A stretch of DNA of 64,000 nucleotides from Mycolicibacterium komanii (GCF_001050035.1 NZ_CVTA01000063.1:62001-126000); one strand, 5' to 3'. Counted from the first letter of the stretch, positions 38,714 through 48,599 are shown. Program-made: numbers and translations. Notes: generated by a model not told the origin, from the sequence alone.

Positions 38714-39382
38714 GTGGCTTCGCAGTTCGCCGACCCGTCGTCGTTGATGGCCCTGACCAGCTTGGATGATCCGATTCGCCGTCGACTGCACGAGTACGTC
38801 GTCGAACGCGACGAGCCGGTCTCGCGGGAGGCGGCCGCCGCGGCCGCGGGCATCGGCCGCACCCTGGCCGCGTACCACTTGGACAAACTCGCCGAGGCCG
38901 GACTCCTGGCCGTCAGCTATCAGCGCCCCGCCGGTCGCGGCGGGCCCGGAGCCGGGCGTCCGGCCAAGCTCTACACCCGAACCGCGGAGGAGATCGTCGT
39001 CAGCGTGCCGCCGCGCGACTACCTTCTGCTGGCTCGGCTGCTGGTCGCCTCGATCGAACAGGACGCGGCCGGGGCGGTGCGGTCGGCGCTGAACACGGCC
39101 GCCCGCGAGACGGGGCGCCAGGCCGCGGTCGACGCCGGCGGTGATGTGGTGACGGCGCTGCGCGACTGCGGATATCTACCCCAAGCGGACGCCGACGGTT
39201 GTGTCACCCTGCGCAACTGCCCGTTTCACTCGGTGGCGAAGGACCATCTGGAGGTCGTCTGCGGGCTGAACCTCCAACTGGTCGAGGGCGTGCTCGACGG
39301 CAGCGCGAGGCCCGGCGCGCACGCGGAGCTGAGCCCCCGCCAAGGCCGGTGTTGCGTTCTGGTGCACGGCGCCTCGGGGTGA
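38714..39382 (+). CDS. ArsR/SufR-like winged-helix regulator with a cysteine-rich C-terminus
   Basis: A 222-residue regulator. The N-terminal winged HTH (about 15-90) contains RTLAAYHLDKLAEAGLLAVSY and a GAGRPAKLY wing. The C-terminal region has Cys152, 163, 169, 183, 213 and 214, including NCPFHSVAKDHLEVVCGLNLQLVEG, much like the Fe-S-binding part of SufR. An Fe-S or redox-sensing repressor is therefore likely. It starts at a GTG (38714), is divergent from doxX, and its 3' end is 8 nt from the narI stop. Confidence 0.82.
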   Translation: MASQFADPSSLMALTSLDDPIRRRLHEYVVERDEPVSREAAAAAAGIGRTLAAYHLDKLAEAGLLAVSYQRPAGRGGPGAGRPAKLYTRTAEEIVVSVPPRDYLLLARLLVASIEQDAAGAVRSALNTAARETGRQAAVDAGGDVVTALRDCGYLPQADADGCVTLRNCPFHSVAKDHLEVVCGLNLQLVEGVLDGSARPGAHAELSPRQGRCCVLVHGASG

Positions 39383-39390
39383 CCCGCTGA

Positions 39391-40122
39391 TCACCAGCCG
39401 CGGCGGTGCGGGCGCGAACCGACCAGCTCGCCCTGGTCGACGACGTCTCGGCTGCGGTAGACGATGTAGGGCCGGAACAGGTAGCCGATGGGCGCGCTGA
39501 AGACGTGCACCAACCGGGTGAACGGCCACAGGCAGAACAGCACCAACGCGATCATCACGTGAATGTGAAACCACAATGGCGCCTGCGCCATCAGGTCGCC
39601 GCGCGGCTGCAGAACCCAGATCGACCGGAACCAGGGTGACACCGTCAGCCGGTAATCGTGCTCGGCGCCGACGGGCGTCGCACCGATCAGCGTGCACGAG
39701 AGCCCCGCGACGATGGCGAGCACCAGCACCAGGTACATCGCCTTGTCGTTGGCGGTGGTGGCGAGGAAGACCGGGCCCGTGGTGCGACGGCGGAAGACCA
39801 ACAACGCGATGCCGCACAACGTGGCGACACCGGCGATTCCCCCGAGCACCAGCGCCTGCACGTGATAGGCGTGATCGCTGAGGCCCATTGCGTCGGTCCA
39901 CGATTCGGGGATCACCAACCCGATGATGTGCCCGACGATCACCACCAGGATGCCGAAGTGGAACATCGGGCTGCCGATGCGCAACAGGCGCGACTCGTAC
40001 AGCTGCGACGACCGCGTGGTCCACCCGAACTTGTCGTAGCGGTACCGCCACCAGATCCCGACCGCGACGACGGCAAGCGTCACGTACGGAATGACGTCCC
40101 AGAAGATCTCCCAACCCGACAT
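39391..40122 (-). CDS. narI: Respiratory nitrate reductase gamma subunit (cytochrome b)
   Basis: A 243-residue membrane subunit with about five helices. It begins FWDVIPYVTLAVVAVGIWWRYRYDKFGWTTRS, and conserved heme-ligating histidines are expected in HFGILVVIVGHIIG and in WFHIHVMIALVLFCLWPFTRLVHVF. It takes electrons from the quinol pool and passes them to NarH. Last gene of narKGHJI, 1 nt after narJ. Confidence 0.95.
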   Translation of the reverse strand: MSGWEIFWDVIPYVTLAVVAVGIWWRYRYDKFGWTTRSSQLYESRLLRIGSPMFHFGILVVIVGHIIGLVIPESWTDAMGLSDHAYHVQALVLGGIAGVATLCGIALLVFRRRTTGPVFLATTANDKAMYLVLVLAIVAGLSCTLIGATPVGAEHDYRLTVSPWFRSIWVLQPRGDLMAQAPLWFHIHVMIALVLFCLWPFTRLVHVFSAPIGYLFRPYIVYRSRDVVDQGELVGSRPHRRGW

Positions 40123-40123
40123 G

Positions 40124-40777
40124 TCAAACTCCTTGCGCGCGTCGCGGCGGCACGGTCAGCGTGAACGGTTGCAAGCCAACGGATTCGGTCGGAGGTCCGG
40201 CGGCAGCCAGCCGCTGGGCCCGTTGTGCATCCTGCTCGGTGCGCGGCGGAAGGGTCTGGCAGACCGCGGCCACGGCGTGTGCGTACGGCGAGGCCGACTG
40301 CTCCAATGCATCCCGCAGCAGGTCGATCGGCGCCCGGTGTTCGGCGAGCAGCCGCCGCCCCGCCGCGGCGTCGACGGTCGCGGCGAACTCGAGCACCACC
40401 GGCAGGTAGTCGGGCGCCTCGTGTTCCGGCGGGTGCACGCCGGCTTCCCGGTAGGTGCTCGCGAACGCCAGCATGTGGTTGCCGCGGTTACGCGTGTCCC
40501 CGGCGGTCCAGTACGTCAGGTACATCGTGGTGCGGCGGCGCATGTCGAAGGTGTCCACGTAGTCGATCTGCGCCTGCATCGGATCGGCGTTTCGTAGCGC
40601 GGTGACGGTGGCGCCGAGGAGATTTGCGGGCGCGTCGGGCAGGTGGGTCAACATCTCCTCGACGGTGGTCAACCGCTCGGCCTGTCGGTCGTCCGGATAC
40701 GCCAGCAGCAGCGCGGCCGCCTGCCATACGAGTCGATGCTCGAGGGTCGGGTCCCGCTTGCCCCGGAGGAGCCTCAT
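40124..40777 (-). CDS. narJ: Nitrate reductase molybdenum-cofactor assembly chaperone NarJ
   Basis: A 217-residue helical chaperone of the NarJ/TorD family, with VWQAAALLLAYPDDRQAERL and YVDTFDMRRRTTMYLTYWTAGDTRNRG as the family signature. It binds apo-NarG and directs cofactor insertion; it is not part of the final enzyme. It overlaps narH by 4 nt, so translation is coupled. Confidence 0.94.
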   Translation of the reverse strand: MRLLRGKRDPTLEHRLVWQAAALLLAYPDDRQAERLTTVEEMLTHLPDAPANLLGATVTALRNADPMQAQIDYVDTFDMRRRTTMYLTYWTAGDTRNRGNHMLAFASTYREAGVHPPEHEAPDYLPVVLEFAATVDAAAGRRLLAEHRAPIDLLRDALEQSASPYAHAVAAVCQTLPPRTEQDAQRAQRLAAAGPPTESVGLQPFTLTVPPRRAQGV

Positions 40778-42441
40778 CGATCCGCGCTCCGCTCCGGGAA
40801 GATCCCGCTGGGTTCGCCGCGGCCGTCCCAGTTGAGCAGGTTGACCCGTGACGGGCGGGACTCGGTGACCGCGATGCCCTCGCTGGTCTGCCGGTTGTGC
40901 AGCGCATGAAAGCTCTCCACCGCGACGGGCACCGGAGCGCCGCTGGCCTCGCCGAACGGCCCCGACTCGTACATCCCGGGGCCACCCTCGAACGACAACG
41001 AGCAGCCCGGCTCCTCGAGAGCCTGCGCCTCCAGTGCATGCGCGTCGGCGACGTAGGCCGTCGGAATGACGTAACGCTCTTCGTATTTCGCGAGGGCGAG
41101 CAGGCGATACATCTCGTAGATCTGCTCCTCGGTCATGCCGACCGCCTGCGGGATGTGCGGCTGGGTCTCACGTCCGAGGTTGATGTCGCGCATGTACGAG
41201 CGCATCGCGGCCAACCGCCGCAGCACGCCCTCCACCACCGCGGTGTCGCCGGCGGTGAAGAGCCCGGCCAGGTACTCGAGCGGAATGCGCAGCGCCTCGA
41301 GCGCTCCGAACAGGTTGCCGATCTCCTCACCGTCGTGCCCGTCGCGGGCCACCGCGTCGACCACGGGCGACAGCGGCGGGACGTACCAGACCATCGGCAT
41401 CGTGCGGTATTCGGGATGCAGCGGCAGCGCGACCTCATAGCGGTGGATCAGTGCGTACACCGGTGAACGCTGGGCCGCCTCGATCCACTCCTCCGAGATG
41501 CCCTCCGCGCGGGCGCCGGCGATGACCTCGGGGTCGTGCGGGTTCAGGATGATCGACTTCTGCGCCTCGTACAGGTCGGTGTCGTTCTCCGTCGCCGCCG
41601 CCTCGAGCACGCGGTCGACGTCGTAGAACACCAGGCCCAGATACCGCAACCGGCCGACGCACGTCTCCGAGCACACGGTCGGCAGCCCGACCTCGACGCG
41701 GGGATAGCAGAACGTGCACTTCTCGGCCTTACCGGTCTTGTGGTTGAAATACACCTTCTTGTAGGGACATCCGGATACACACATCCGCCAACCGCGGCAG
41801 CGGTCCTGATCGACCAGCACGATGCCGTCCTCGGACCGCTTGTACATCGCCCCCGACGGGCACGACGCGACACACGACGGGTTCAGGCAGTGTTCGCAGA
41901 TCCGCGGAAGGTAGAACATGAACGTCTGCTCGAGTTCGAGACGGACCTGCTCGTTAACCTTGCGCAGCACCGGATCCCCGGACAGGATCTCCGGTGACCC
42001 GCCGAGGTTGTCGTCCCAGTTCGCCGACCATTGAACCTTCATCGGCTCGCCGCTGATCAGGCTCCGCGGCGGCGCCACCGGCATGTGCTCGCCCAACGGC
42101 GCGTTGGTCAGGTTCTCGTAGTCGTAGGTCCACGGCTCGTAGTAGTCGGCGATGCTGGGCATCTTGGGGTTGGCGAAGATCCGCAACAGCTTGCTCAGCC
42201 GCCCGCCGTCGCGCAGCTTCAGCCGACCCTTTCGGTCACGCACCCACCCGCCGCGCCACCGTTCCTGGTCTTCATAGGTGCGCGGATAGCCTTGGCCGGG
42301 ACGGGTTTCGACGTTGTTGAACCAGACGTACTCAGTGCCGGGCCGGTTGGTCCAGGCCTGTTTGCAGGTCACCGAGCAGGTGTGGCAACCGATGCACTTG
42401 TCGAGGTTCATCACCATCGCCATCTGCGCCATGACTTTCAC
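40774..42441 (-). CDS. narH: Respiratory nitrate reductase beta subunit
   Basis: A 555-residue iron-sulfur subunit starting at a GTG (42441; MKVMAQMAMVMNLDKC, as in M. tuberculosis NarH). It has the four-cluster cysteine pattern: CIGCHTCSVTC, CEHCLNPSCVASC, CRGWRMCVSGC with the Trp that marks the 3Fe-4S cluster, and the KAEKC segment. It carries electrons from NarI hemes to NarG. It is 31 nt after narG. Confidence 0.96.
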   Translation of the reverse strand: MKVMAQMAMVMNLDKCIGCHTCSVTCKQAWTNRPGTEYVWFNNVETRPGQGYPRTYEDQERWRGGWVRDRKGRLKLRDGGRLSKLLRIFANPKMPSIADYYEPWTYDYENLTNAPLGEHMPVAPPRSLISGEPMKVQWSANWDDNLGGSPEILSGDPVLRKVNEQVRLELEQTFMFYLPRICEHCLNPSCVASCPSGAMYKRSEDGIVLVDQDRCRGWRMCVSGCPYKKVYFNHKTGKAEKCTFCYPRVEVGLPTVCSETCVGRLRYLGLVFYDVDRVLEAAATENDTDLYEAQKSIILNPHDPEVIAGARAEGISEEWIEAAQRSPVYALIHRYEVALPLHPEYRTMPMVWYVPPLSPVVDAVARDGHDGEEIGNLFGALEALRIPLEYLAGLFTAGDTAVVEGVLRRLAAMRSYMRDINLGRETQPHIPQAVGMTEEQIYEMYRLLALAKYEERYVIPTAYVADAHALEAQALEEPGCSLSFEGGPGMYESGPFGEASGAPVPVAVESFHALHNRQTSEGIAVTESRPSRVNLLNWDGRGEPSGIFPERSADR

Positions 42442-42472
42442 TGTCTGCCTCGCTCATTCTTCGCTCGGCGCA

Positions 42473-45400
42473 TTAGTACGCCACCTCCTGGCTGCGCCGC
42501 CGGACGACGGTCACCTCGTCGCGCTGATTACCGGTCGGCCCGAGATAGTTGAACGCGAACGCCGTCTGGGCGTATCCGCCCGCCAGATGGCTCGGCTTGA
42601 TCAGCAGCCGGGTCAGCGAGTTGTGGATGCCCCCGCGTTTCCCGGTGGTCTCGCTGAGCGGCACGTCGATCACCCGCTCCTGCACGTGGTAGACGAACAC
42701 CACACCTTCGGGCATCCGGTGCGACACGATCGCCCGGCACACCAGGACGCCGTTGCGGTTCACCGCCTCGACCCAGTCGTTGTCGCGCACCGAGATTTTC
42801 GCCGCATCGGCCGGGCTCATCCACATCGTCGGCCCACCGCGCGACAGCGACAACATGAACAGGTTGTCCTGGTACTCCGAGTGGATCGACCACTTCGAGT
42901 GCGGTGTCAGATATCGGACCGTCAGCGCCACACCGTCGTGGTCACCGACCGCGGAGTCGCCGAACAACCGCGACATGTCCAGCGGGGGCCGGTAGATCGG
43001 CAGCTGCTCGCCGAGTTCCTCGAGCCAGTCGTGGTCGAGGTAGAAGTGCATCCGGCCGGTCAGCGTGTGGAACGGCTTGAGTTCCTCGATGTTGACGGTG
43101 AACGGCGCGTAGCGACGCCCACCGGTCTCGCTGCCCGACCACTCCGGGCTGGTGATCACCGGGACCGGCCGTGCCTGCGTGTCGGCGAACGTTATGCGGC
43201 GTTCTTCGCTGCCGCCGGCCAGATGCACCAGGCGGCGTCCGGTCCTGCGCTCCAGCTCGCGGAAACCCTCGACCGCCAGGCGCCCGTTGCTGGTGCCGGA
43301 CAGCGCGAGGATCGCCTCCGCCATCCGTTCGGCCGTGTTGATGGCTGGACGCCCCTGTGCGCGACCGGAATCCATCACTCCGAACTTGGCCGCCAGCTCG
43401 CCGACCTCCTTGTCGGGGCGGACGGTGACCCCCTTGGTGGTCAACCCCAGCTTTTCGACGAGCGGTCCCAGCGCCGCCCATTTCTCCGCGACCGCGGGAT
43501 AGTCACGTTCCACCACAGCCATCGGGGCCATGGTTTTACCGGGCACCGGGACGGTCCCGTCGGCGCGCCAATCCTTTTCGACACCACCGGGATAGGCCAT
43601 CGCGCCGGGTGTGTCATGCTGCATGGCGCCGAGCACCACGTCGGAGCGCACACCCAAGTGCTTGGCGGCCAACGCGCTGAACACCCGGGCGATGGCGCCG
43701 AACGCGTCGAAGTCCGAATGGGCTTCCCACGGCGGGTCGACGGCCGGGTTGAACGCGTGCACGTACGGGTGCATGTCGGTGCTGGACAGGTCGTGCTTCT
43801 CATACCACGTGGCGGCGGGCAGCACCACGTCGGACAACAATGTCGTCGAGGTCATCCGGAAGTCGATCGACATCAACATGTCGAGCTTGCCCTCGGGGAT
43901 GTCATCGGTCCACGCGATGTCGTTGGGCCGCAGCGCTTCCAGTGTCGGTTCGGCCTGCAGGTTCGAGTCGGTGCCGAGCAGGTGGCGCAGGAAGTACTCA
44001 TTGCCCTTGCTCGAGGAACCCAGCAGGTTGGCCCGCCACACCGACAGCACCCGCGGCCAGTTCGCCGGGTCGTCCGGGTCGGTGACAGCGAGTTTCAGCT
44101 TGCCCTCTGCGAGTTGTTCGGTGACGAAGGTGGAGATGTCCTCACCCGCGGCGCGCGCTTCGTCGGCGACGTCGAGGCTCGACCGGTCGAACTGCGGATA
44201 GAACGGGCTCCAACCCATCGCGGTCGACGCCGCGAGCACGTCCATGGTGTGCCGGTCGCGGAACCGGCCGCGGCCCAGCGGGCTGGACAGCGCGTCGGCG
44301 CGGTAACCGTCGTAACGCCACTGGTCGGTGTGGACGTACCAGTACGACGTGCCCGGCATCTGCCGTGGCGGTCGCGACCAGTCGGTGCCCATCGCCAGCG
44401 CGGACCATCCCGTCACCGGGCGGCACTTCTCCTGCCCGACGTAGTGCGCCCAGCCGCCGCCGTTGCGACCCATTGCACCGGTGAGCAACACCAGCGCCAG
44501 CACCGCCCGGTAGGTGGCGTCGCCGTGGAACCACTGGCATATCCCCGCGCCCATGATGATCATCGACCGGCCACCGGATTCCTCGGCGTTGCGCGCGAAC
44601 TCGGTGGCGATCCGGATCGCCTGGGACGCAGCGACTCCGGTGATCGTCTCTTGCCAGGCCGGGGTGTACGGCTTGGGATCGCCGTAACCGGCGGGCCAGT
44701 CTCCGGGTAGCCCGGGTCGCGCCACCCCATACTGCGCCAGCATCAGATCGAACACCGTGCACACCAGGTGCTCGCCCACCCGCCGCACCGGCACCCCGCG
44801 GGTCAGCGTCTCACCGTGCCCGTCGAAGGTGTCGAACCGCGGCAACGCCACCTCCGCCGTCTCGCCGGCCTCCGTGAAGAGCACCGTCAATGCCGGCACG
44901 AGGTCGCCGAGTTCGAGGTTCCACTTGGTGAGGCCGTCGTCGCCGAAGCGGAAGCCCAGCGACCCCTGCGGCACGACGACGGTGTCGGTCGCGGCATCGA
45001 GCAGGACGGGTTTGAACGCGGCGTTCTCCTGCGCCGCCGCATCACCGCCGAGGTCGGCGGCGGTCAGGTTCTTTCCGGGGACCAGCCGACCGTCGCGCTC
45101 CTCGAGCCTGACCAGGAACGGCAGGTCGGTGAACTTGCGGACGTAGTCGACGAAGAACGGAACCTTGTTCTTGACAAAGAATTCCGAGAGCACGACGTGG
45201 CCCATCGCCATGGCGAGCGCCCCGTCGGTGCCCGCCGCGCACGGCATCCACTCGTCGGCGAACTTGGTGTTGTCGGCGTAGTCGGGGCTGATGCTGACGA
45301 CCTTGGTACCGCGGTAGCGCACCTCGGTCATCCAATGCGCATCCGGCGTGCGGGTGACCGGCACGTTCGAGCCCCACATCATCAGATACGATGCGTCCCA

Positions 45401-46165
45401 CCAGTCGCCGGACTCCGGGACATCGGTCTGGTCGCCGAACACCTGCGGGGAGGCCACGGGAAGGTCGGCGTACCAGTCGTAGAACGACGTCATCACCCCG
45501 CCGAGCAGTTCGATGAACCGCGATCCGGCGGCGAAGGACACCATCGACATCGCGGGGATGGGGGAGAACCCGGCGATCCGATCGGGCCCGTACCGCTTGA
45601 TGGCGTGTATGTGAGCGGCCGCGATCATCTCGGTCGCCTCGGCCCAGCTGATGCGCACCAGACCGCCTTTGCCCCTTGCCCGTTGGTAACGTCGGCGACG
45701 GTCGGGGTCGTCCTGGATGTCGGCCCACGCGAACACCGGATCCGACAGCCGCGACTTGGCCTCGCGATACATGCGGACGAGTTCACCGCGCGCGTACGGA
45801 TAGCGCACCCGCGTCGGCGAATAGGTGTACCAGGAGAACGCCGCACCCCGAGGACAGCCGCGTGGCTCGTACTCCGGTCGGTCCGGTCCCACCGACGGGT
45901 AGTCGGTCTCCTGCGTCTCCCAGGTGATGATGCCGTCCTTGACGTAGATCTTCCACGAGCACGACCCCGTGCAGTTGACGCCGTGCGTGGAGCGGACCAC
46001 CTTGTCGTGACTCCACCGGTCCCGGTAGAAGATGTCGCCCTCGCGGCCGCCACGGCGGTGGATGGTCCGACCGTCCCTGGAAGCCTCACCGGGAGTGAAG
46101 AATCGGCCGCTGCGCTCGAGCAGTTCTTCGACCCGGCCGCCGATGTGGGGCTCGGTGGTCGTCAC
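42473..46165 (-). CDS. narG: Respiratory nitrate reductase alpha subunit (molybdopterin)
   Basis: A 1230-residue Mo-bisMGD catalytic subunit. The N-terminal FS0 cluster motif is His61, Cys65, Cys69 and Cys104 (STHGVNCTGSCSWK and RGCPRGA). Downstream are the family segments YLMMWGSNVPVTRTPDAHW and MIIMGAGICQWFHGDATYRAV. It reduces nitrate to nitrite at the cytoplasmic face. The GTG start at 46165 overlaps the narK stop (GTGA), so transporter and enzyme are translationally coupled. Confidence 0.97.
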   Translation of the reverse strand: MTTTEPHIGGRVEELLERSGRFFTPGEASRDGRTIHRRGGREGDIFYRDRWSHDKVVRSTHGVNCTGSCSWKIYVKDGIITWETQETDYPSVGPDRPEYEPRGCPRGAAFSWYTYSPTRVRYPYARGELVRMYREAKSRLSDPVFAWADIQDDPDRRRRYQRARGKGGLVRISWAEATEMIAAAHIHAIKRYGPDRIAGFSPIPAMSMVSFAAGSRFIELLGGVMTSFYDWYADLPVASPQVFGDQTDVPESGDWWDASYLMMWGSNVPVTRTPDAHWMTEVRYRGTKVVSISPDYADNTKFADEWMPCAAGTDGALAMAMGHVVLSEFFVKNKVPFFVDYVRKFTDLPFLVRLEERDGRLVPGKNLTAADLGGDAAAQENAAFKPVLLDAATDTVVVPQGSLGFRFGDDGLTKWNLELGDLVPALTVLFTEAGETAEVALPRFDTFDGHGETLTRGVPVRRVGEHLVCTVFDLMLAQYGVARPGLPGDWPAGYGDPKPYTPAWQETITGVAASQAIRIATEFARNAEESGGRSMIIMGAGICQWFHGDATYRAVLALVLLTGAMGRNGGGWAHYVGQEKCRPVTGWSALAMGTDWSRPPRQMPGTSYWYVHTDQWRYDGYRADALSSPLGRGRFRDRHTMDVLAASTAMGWSPFYPQFDRSSLDVADEARAAGEDISTFVTEQLAEGKLKLAVTDPDDPANWPRVLSVWRANLLGSSSKGNEYFLRHLLGTDSNLQAEPTLEALRPNDIAWTDDIPEGKLDMLMSIDFRMTSTTLLSDVVLPAATWYEKHDLSSTDMHPYVHAFNPAVDPPWEAHSDFDAFGAIARVFSALAAKHLGVRSDVVLGAMQHDTPGAMAYPGGVEKDWRADGTVPVPGKTMAPMAVVERDYPAVAEKWAALGPLVEKLGLTTKGVTVRPDKEVGELAAKFGVMDSGRAQGRPAINTAERMAEAILALSGTSNGRLAVEGFRELERRTGRRLVHLAGGSEERRITFADTQARPVPVITSPEWSGSETGGRRYAPFTVNIEELKPFHTLTGRMHFYLDHDWLEELGEQLPIYRPPLDMSRLFGDSAVGDHDGVALTVRYLTPHSKWSIHSEYQDNLFMLSLSRGGPTMWMSPADAAKISVRDNDWVEAVNRNGVLVCRAIVSHRMPEGVVFVYHVQERVIDVPLSETTGKRGGIHNSLTRLLIKPSHLAGGYAQTAFAFNYLGPTGNQRDEVTVVRRRSQEVAY

Positions 46166-47382
46166 TGGGTTGCCTCCTTCGGTTGCGGCTCGTGGGCGTG
46201 CAGCCGCAGTGCGGTGTAGGCGAACGCGATCAGCGCGGTCGCGACGAGCAGGATCAGGCCGACGGAATAGTCGTTCTCGACCGCGTCATAGGTCGAGCCC
46301 ATCACCAGCGGCGGGAAATAGCCACCCAAACCGCCTGCGGCCGAGACGATTCCGGTGATCGAGCCGACCGACTGCGCCGGCGATCGGCGAGCCACCCACG
46401 CGAACACCCCGCCGGTGCCGATACCGAGGAACACCGCCAGCGCGATGAAGGTGGTGGCCGACCACACGTCCGGCGGCGGCTGCAGCATGGCGATCAGCGC
46501 CATCAGCGCGGTGCCCCCGAACGAGCCCAGCACGACGTACTTCGGTGCGATGCGGTCGGCCAGCGCCCCACCGACGGGCCGGGCCAGCACGGCCGCCAAT
46601 GCGAACCCCGCGGTGCGCGCACCCGCGTCGACGGCCGAGAAGTGGTAGATCGTCTTGATGTAGGTGGGCAGGTAGTTGCTGAACGCCACGAAGCCGCCGA
46701 ACACGATCGCGTAGAGGAACGACATCTCCCACGTGACGCGGAGTTTGGCGGCCGCCTTCAGCTTCGGCAGCACCCGGTCGGTGTTGGGCATGAAAGCCGG
46801 TGAGTCGTGCATGAGGAACACGCACAGCGCCGCGGTGACCGCCAATGCGACCGCGACGATGACGTGGGTGGGGAACAGCCCGAACCACTTGACGAACCGG
46901 GGCGTGAAGAACGCCGAGAGCGCGGTACCCACCATGCCCATGCCGAACACGCCGGTGGCGAAGCCACGGCGCGACGGCTCATACCAGTTGTTCGCGAACG
47001 GAATCCCGACGGCGAAGATCGTGCCCGCGATGCCCAGGAAGAAGCCGCACACCAGCAGCATCGGGTATGACCCGGCCGAACCCGCGGCACCCACCGCCAG
47101 CACGGGCACGATCGAGATCAGCGAGATCGCGATGAACAGCGCGCGGCCGCCGAACCGGTCGGTCAGCGAACCCACGACGATCCGTCCGAGCGCGCCCACC
47201 AGGATCGGCGTGGCCACCAGCATCGAGGCTTCGGCGCTGCTGAGCGACAGATCGCCGGCGTACGTGGTCGACAGCGGGCCGATCATGTTCCACGCCCAGA
47301 AGTTGATGGCGGAGACCCACGTGGCCAGCGCCAAGTTCAGTGTGCGTCGAACGCCCGTGTCCGGCGCGACCGCCGTGTTCAC
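46162..47382 (-). CDS. narK2: Nitrate/nitrite MFS transporter, NarK2-like
   Basis: A major-facilitator transporter with about 12 helices. RRTLNLALATWVSAINFWAWNMIGPLS, GTIFAVGIPFANNWYEPSRRGFATGVFGMGMVG and FAWVARRSPAQSVGSITGIVSAAGGLGGYFPPL are the nitrate-porter signatures and closely follow M. tuberculosis NarK2. The start is uncertain: the frame is open from a TTG at 47445, but I prefer the GTG at 47382, nearer the known N-terminus. First gene of the narKGHJI operon. No convincing DosR box is visible upstream, although narK2 of M. tuberculosis is DosR-controlled. Confidence 0.9.
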   Translation of the reverse strand: MNTAVAPDTGVRRTLNLALATWVSAINFWAWNMIGPLSTTYAGDLSLSSAEASMLVATPILVGALGRIVVGSLTDRFGGRALFIAISLISIVPVLAVGAAGSAGSYPMLLVCGFFLGIAGTIFAVGIPFANNWYEPSRRGFATGVFGMGMVGTALSAFFTPRFVKWFGLFPTHVIVAVALAVTAALCVFLMHDSPAFMPNTDRVLPKLKAAAKLRVTWEMSFLYAIVFGGFVAFSNYLPTYIKTIYHFSAVDAGARTAGFALAAVLARPVGGALADRIAPKYVVLGSFGGTALMALIAMLQPPPDVWSATTFIALAVFLGIGTGGVFAWVARRSPAQSVGSITGIVSAAGGLGGYFPPLVMGSTYDAVENDYSVGLILLVATALIAFAYTALRLHAHEPQPKEATQ

Positions 47383-47459
47383 TCGTCCAGACAACCACGT
47401 GTTCCAGGAGTCCGCGTGGCTTTCGGATGAAGCGCTGCGGCGCAACGAAGTACAGAGGG

Positions 47460-48167
47460 TTAGCTACTCAGGGACAGGCCGGCCGCGACGGCGAACCCCA
47501 GCACCGCGGCCAGCCCCGCCTGATCGCGAGCCTTCTCGGTGGCTTCGGGGATCATCGACGTCACCAGCATGACCAGCAGGGCGCCCGCGGCGAAACCGTC
47601 TATTCCGCCTTGTAATTGGCGGCCCGCGGCCTCCTGGAATTGGTATCCGACCAGGGTGGCCACGGTGCACAGCAGCGCAACGGCGATCCAGCCGAGCACG
47701 ATCCGGCCCCGCGGCGTTCCTGCCGCCTTCAGGTCGCTGGCCGACCCGATCGCCTCCGGGAGGTTCGAGACGAAGATCGCTACGAGTAAGGAGATGCTCA
47801 CCGCGCCGCCACCGGCGATCCCGATGCCCAGTACCGCCTGCTCGGGTATTCCGTCGAGTAACGCACCCAGTGCGAGCGGCAGACCCGCGGCGGCACCCGC
47901 GCCTCTGCCGCCGATCCGGGCGACCCCCTTGTCGGCGAGGAAGAACATGACGCCTCCGACCGCCAGACCCAGGGCGACCGGGACCGCCCCGCCGACGTGG
48001 AAGCCCTCCTCGGCCAGTTCGAAGGAGATGCTGGCCACCAACGCTCCGGCGCCGAAGCCGAGCACCCATCCGATCAGCCGGGGGTTCCAGTCGCGTACCA
48101 CCCCGGCCAGCGCGCCGATGACCAACGAGGATGCCGCAACGCCGCCCCAGAGCAGTGCGGTGAGCAT
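47460..48167 (-). CDS. ZIP-family divalent metal transporter
   Basis: A 235-residue membrane protein with about eight helices. It has the ZIP pattern: conserved helices with ALLDGIPEQAVLGIGIAGG (metal-site D-x-x-x-E) and SNLPEAIGSASDLKAAG. It probably moves zinc or another divalent metal into the cytoplasm. It is 9 nt upstream of the DUF4383 stop side and 77 nt before the preferred narK start, all on the minus strand; cotranscription with nar genes is possible. Confidence 0.87.
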   Translation of the reverse strand: MLTALLWGGVAASSLVIGALAGVVRDWNPRLIGWVLGFGAGALVASISFELAEEGFHVGGAVPVALGLAVGGVMFFLADKGVARIGGRGAGAAAGLPLALGALLDGIPEQAVLGIGIAGGGAVSISLLVAIFVSNLPEAIGSASDLKAAGTPRGRIVLGWIAVALLCTVATLVGYQFQEAAGRQLQGGIDGFAAGALLVMLVTSMIPEATEKARDQAGLAAVLGFAVAAGLSLSS

Positions 48168-48176
48168 CGCATCAGC

Positions 48177-48599
48177 CTAGGCGCGAATCCTCCTGCGACG
48201 CTTGGTCGGGTCGTGCTGACCGGCGAGCGTCAGGCCCAGGATCAACATCACGAGGCCCAGAGCGAACCACAACCAGCCGAACGCGTCGGCGACGGCGAAT
48301 CCGTAGGCGCACAACGCGAAGTACACCAGCGCAGCGCCCAGGAAGTACGCCCGTGCGGCGGCGTACGTGCGGGCCATGACCAGACCGAAAATGCCGAGCA
48401 CCAGGTTGACCACGTTGCCCAGCCCGGACACCGCGATCATGCCGAACAGGCTGGCCCCTGATCGGTGGTCGGCCCATGCCAGCTGGTCGTAATCGTGGGT
48501 GAGGCCGGGGACGAAGCCGAGGGCGCCGGTGAGGATCAGGACGACACCCACGATCACCGCCGCTCCCTGAACGGCCATGTACTTCGGTCTCGTCGCCAT
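48177..48599 (-). CDS. DUF4383-like four-helix membrane protein
   Basis: A 140-residue integral membrane protein with about four helices (near 8-28, 48-70, 78-98 and 102-125) and a basic RRRRIRA tail. GALGFVPGLTHDYDQL and GLGNVVNLVLGIFGLVMART fit DUF4383. The ATG at 48599 is supported by GGAGAGGCGAGG directly upstream. Function unknown. It precedes the ZIP gene by 9 nt. Confidence 0.8.
   Translation of the reverse strand: MATRPKYMAVQGAAVIVGVVLILTGALGFVPGLTHDYDQLAWADHRSGASLFGMIAVSGLGNVVNLVLGIFGLVMARTYAAARAYFLGAALVYFALCAYGFAVADAFGWLWFALGLVMLILGLTLAGQHDPTKRRRRIRA

Noticed and set aside
42314..44710. A 798-codon plus-strand open frame opposite narG
   Set aside because: It is a shadow of narG: rich in Arg, His and Gly, with no domain, and the minus-strand frame carries all molybdopterin-enzyme motifs. 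High GC keeps antisense frames open.
47470..47479. GGGACAGGCC upstream of narK as a DosR box
   Set aside because: Only one half-site fits and it is inside the 3' end of the ZIP transporter gene; no NANNNT hexamer or start at the expected distance.
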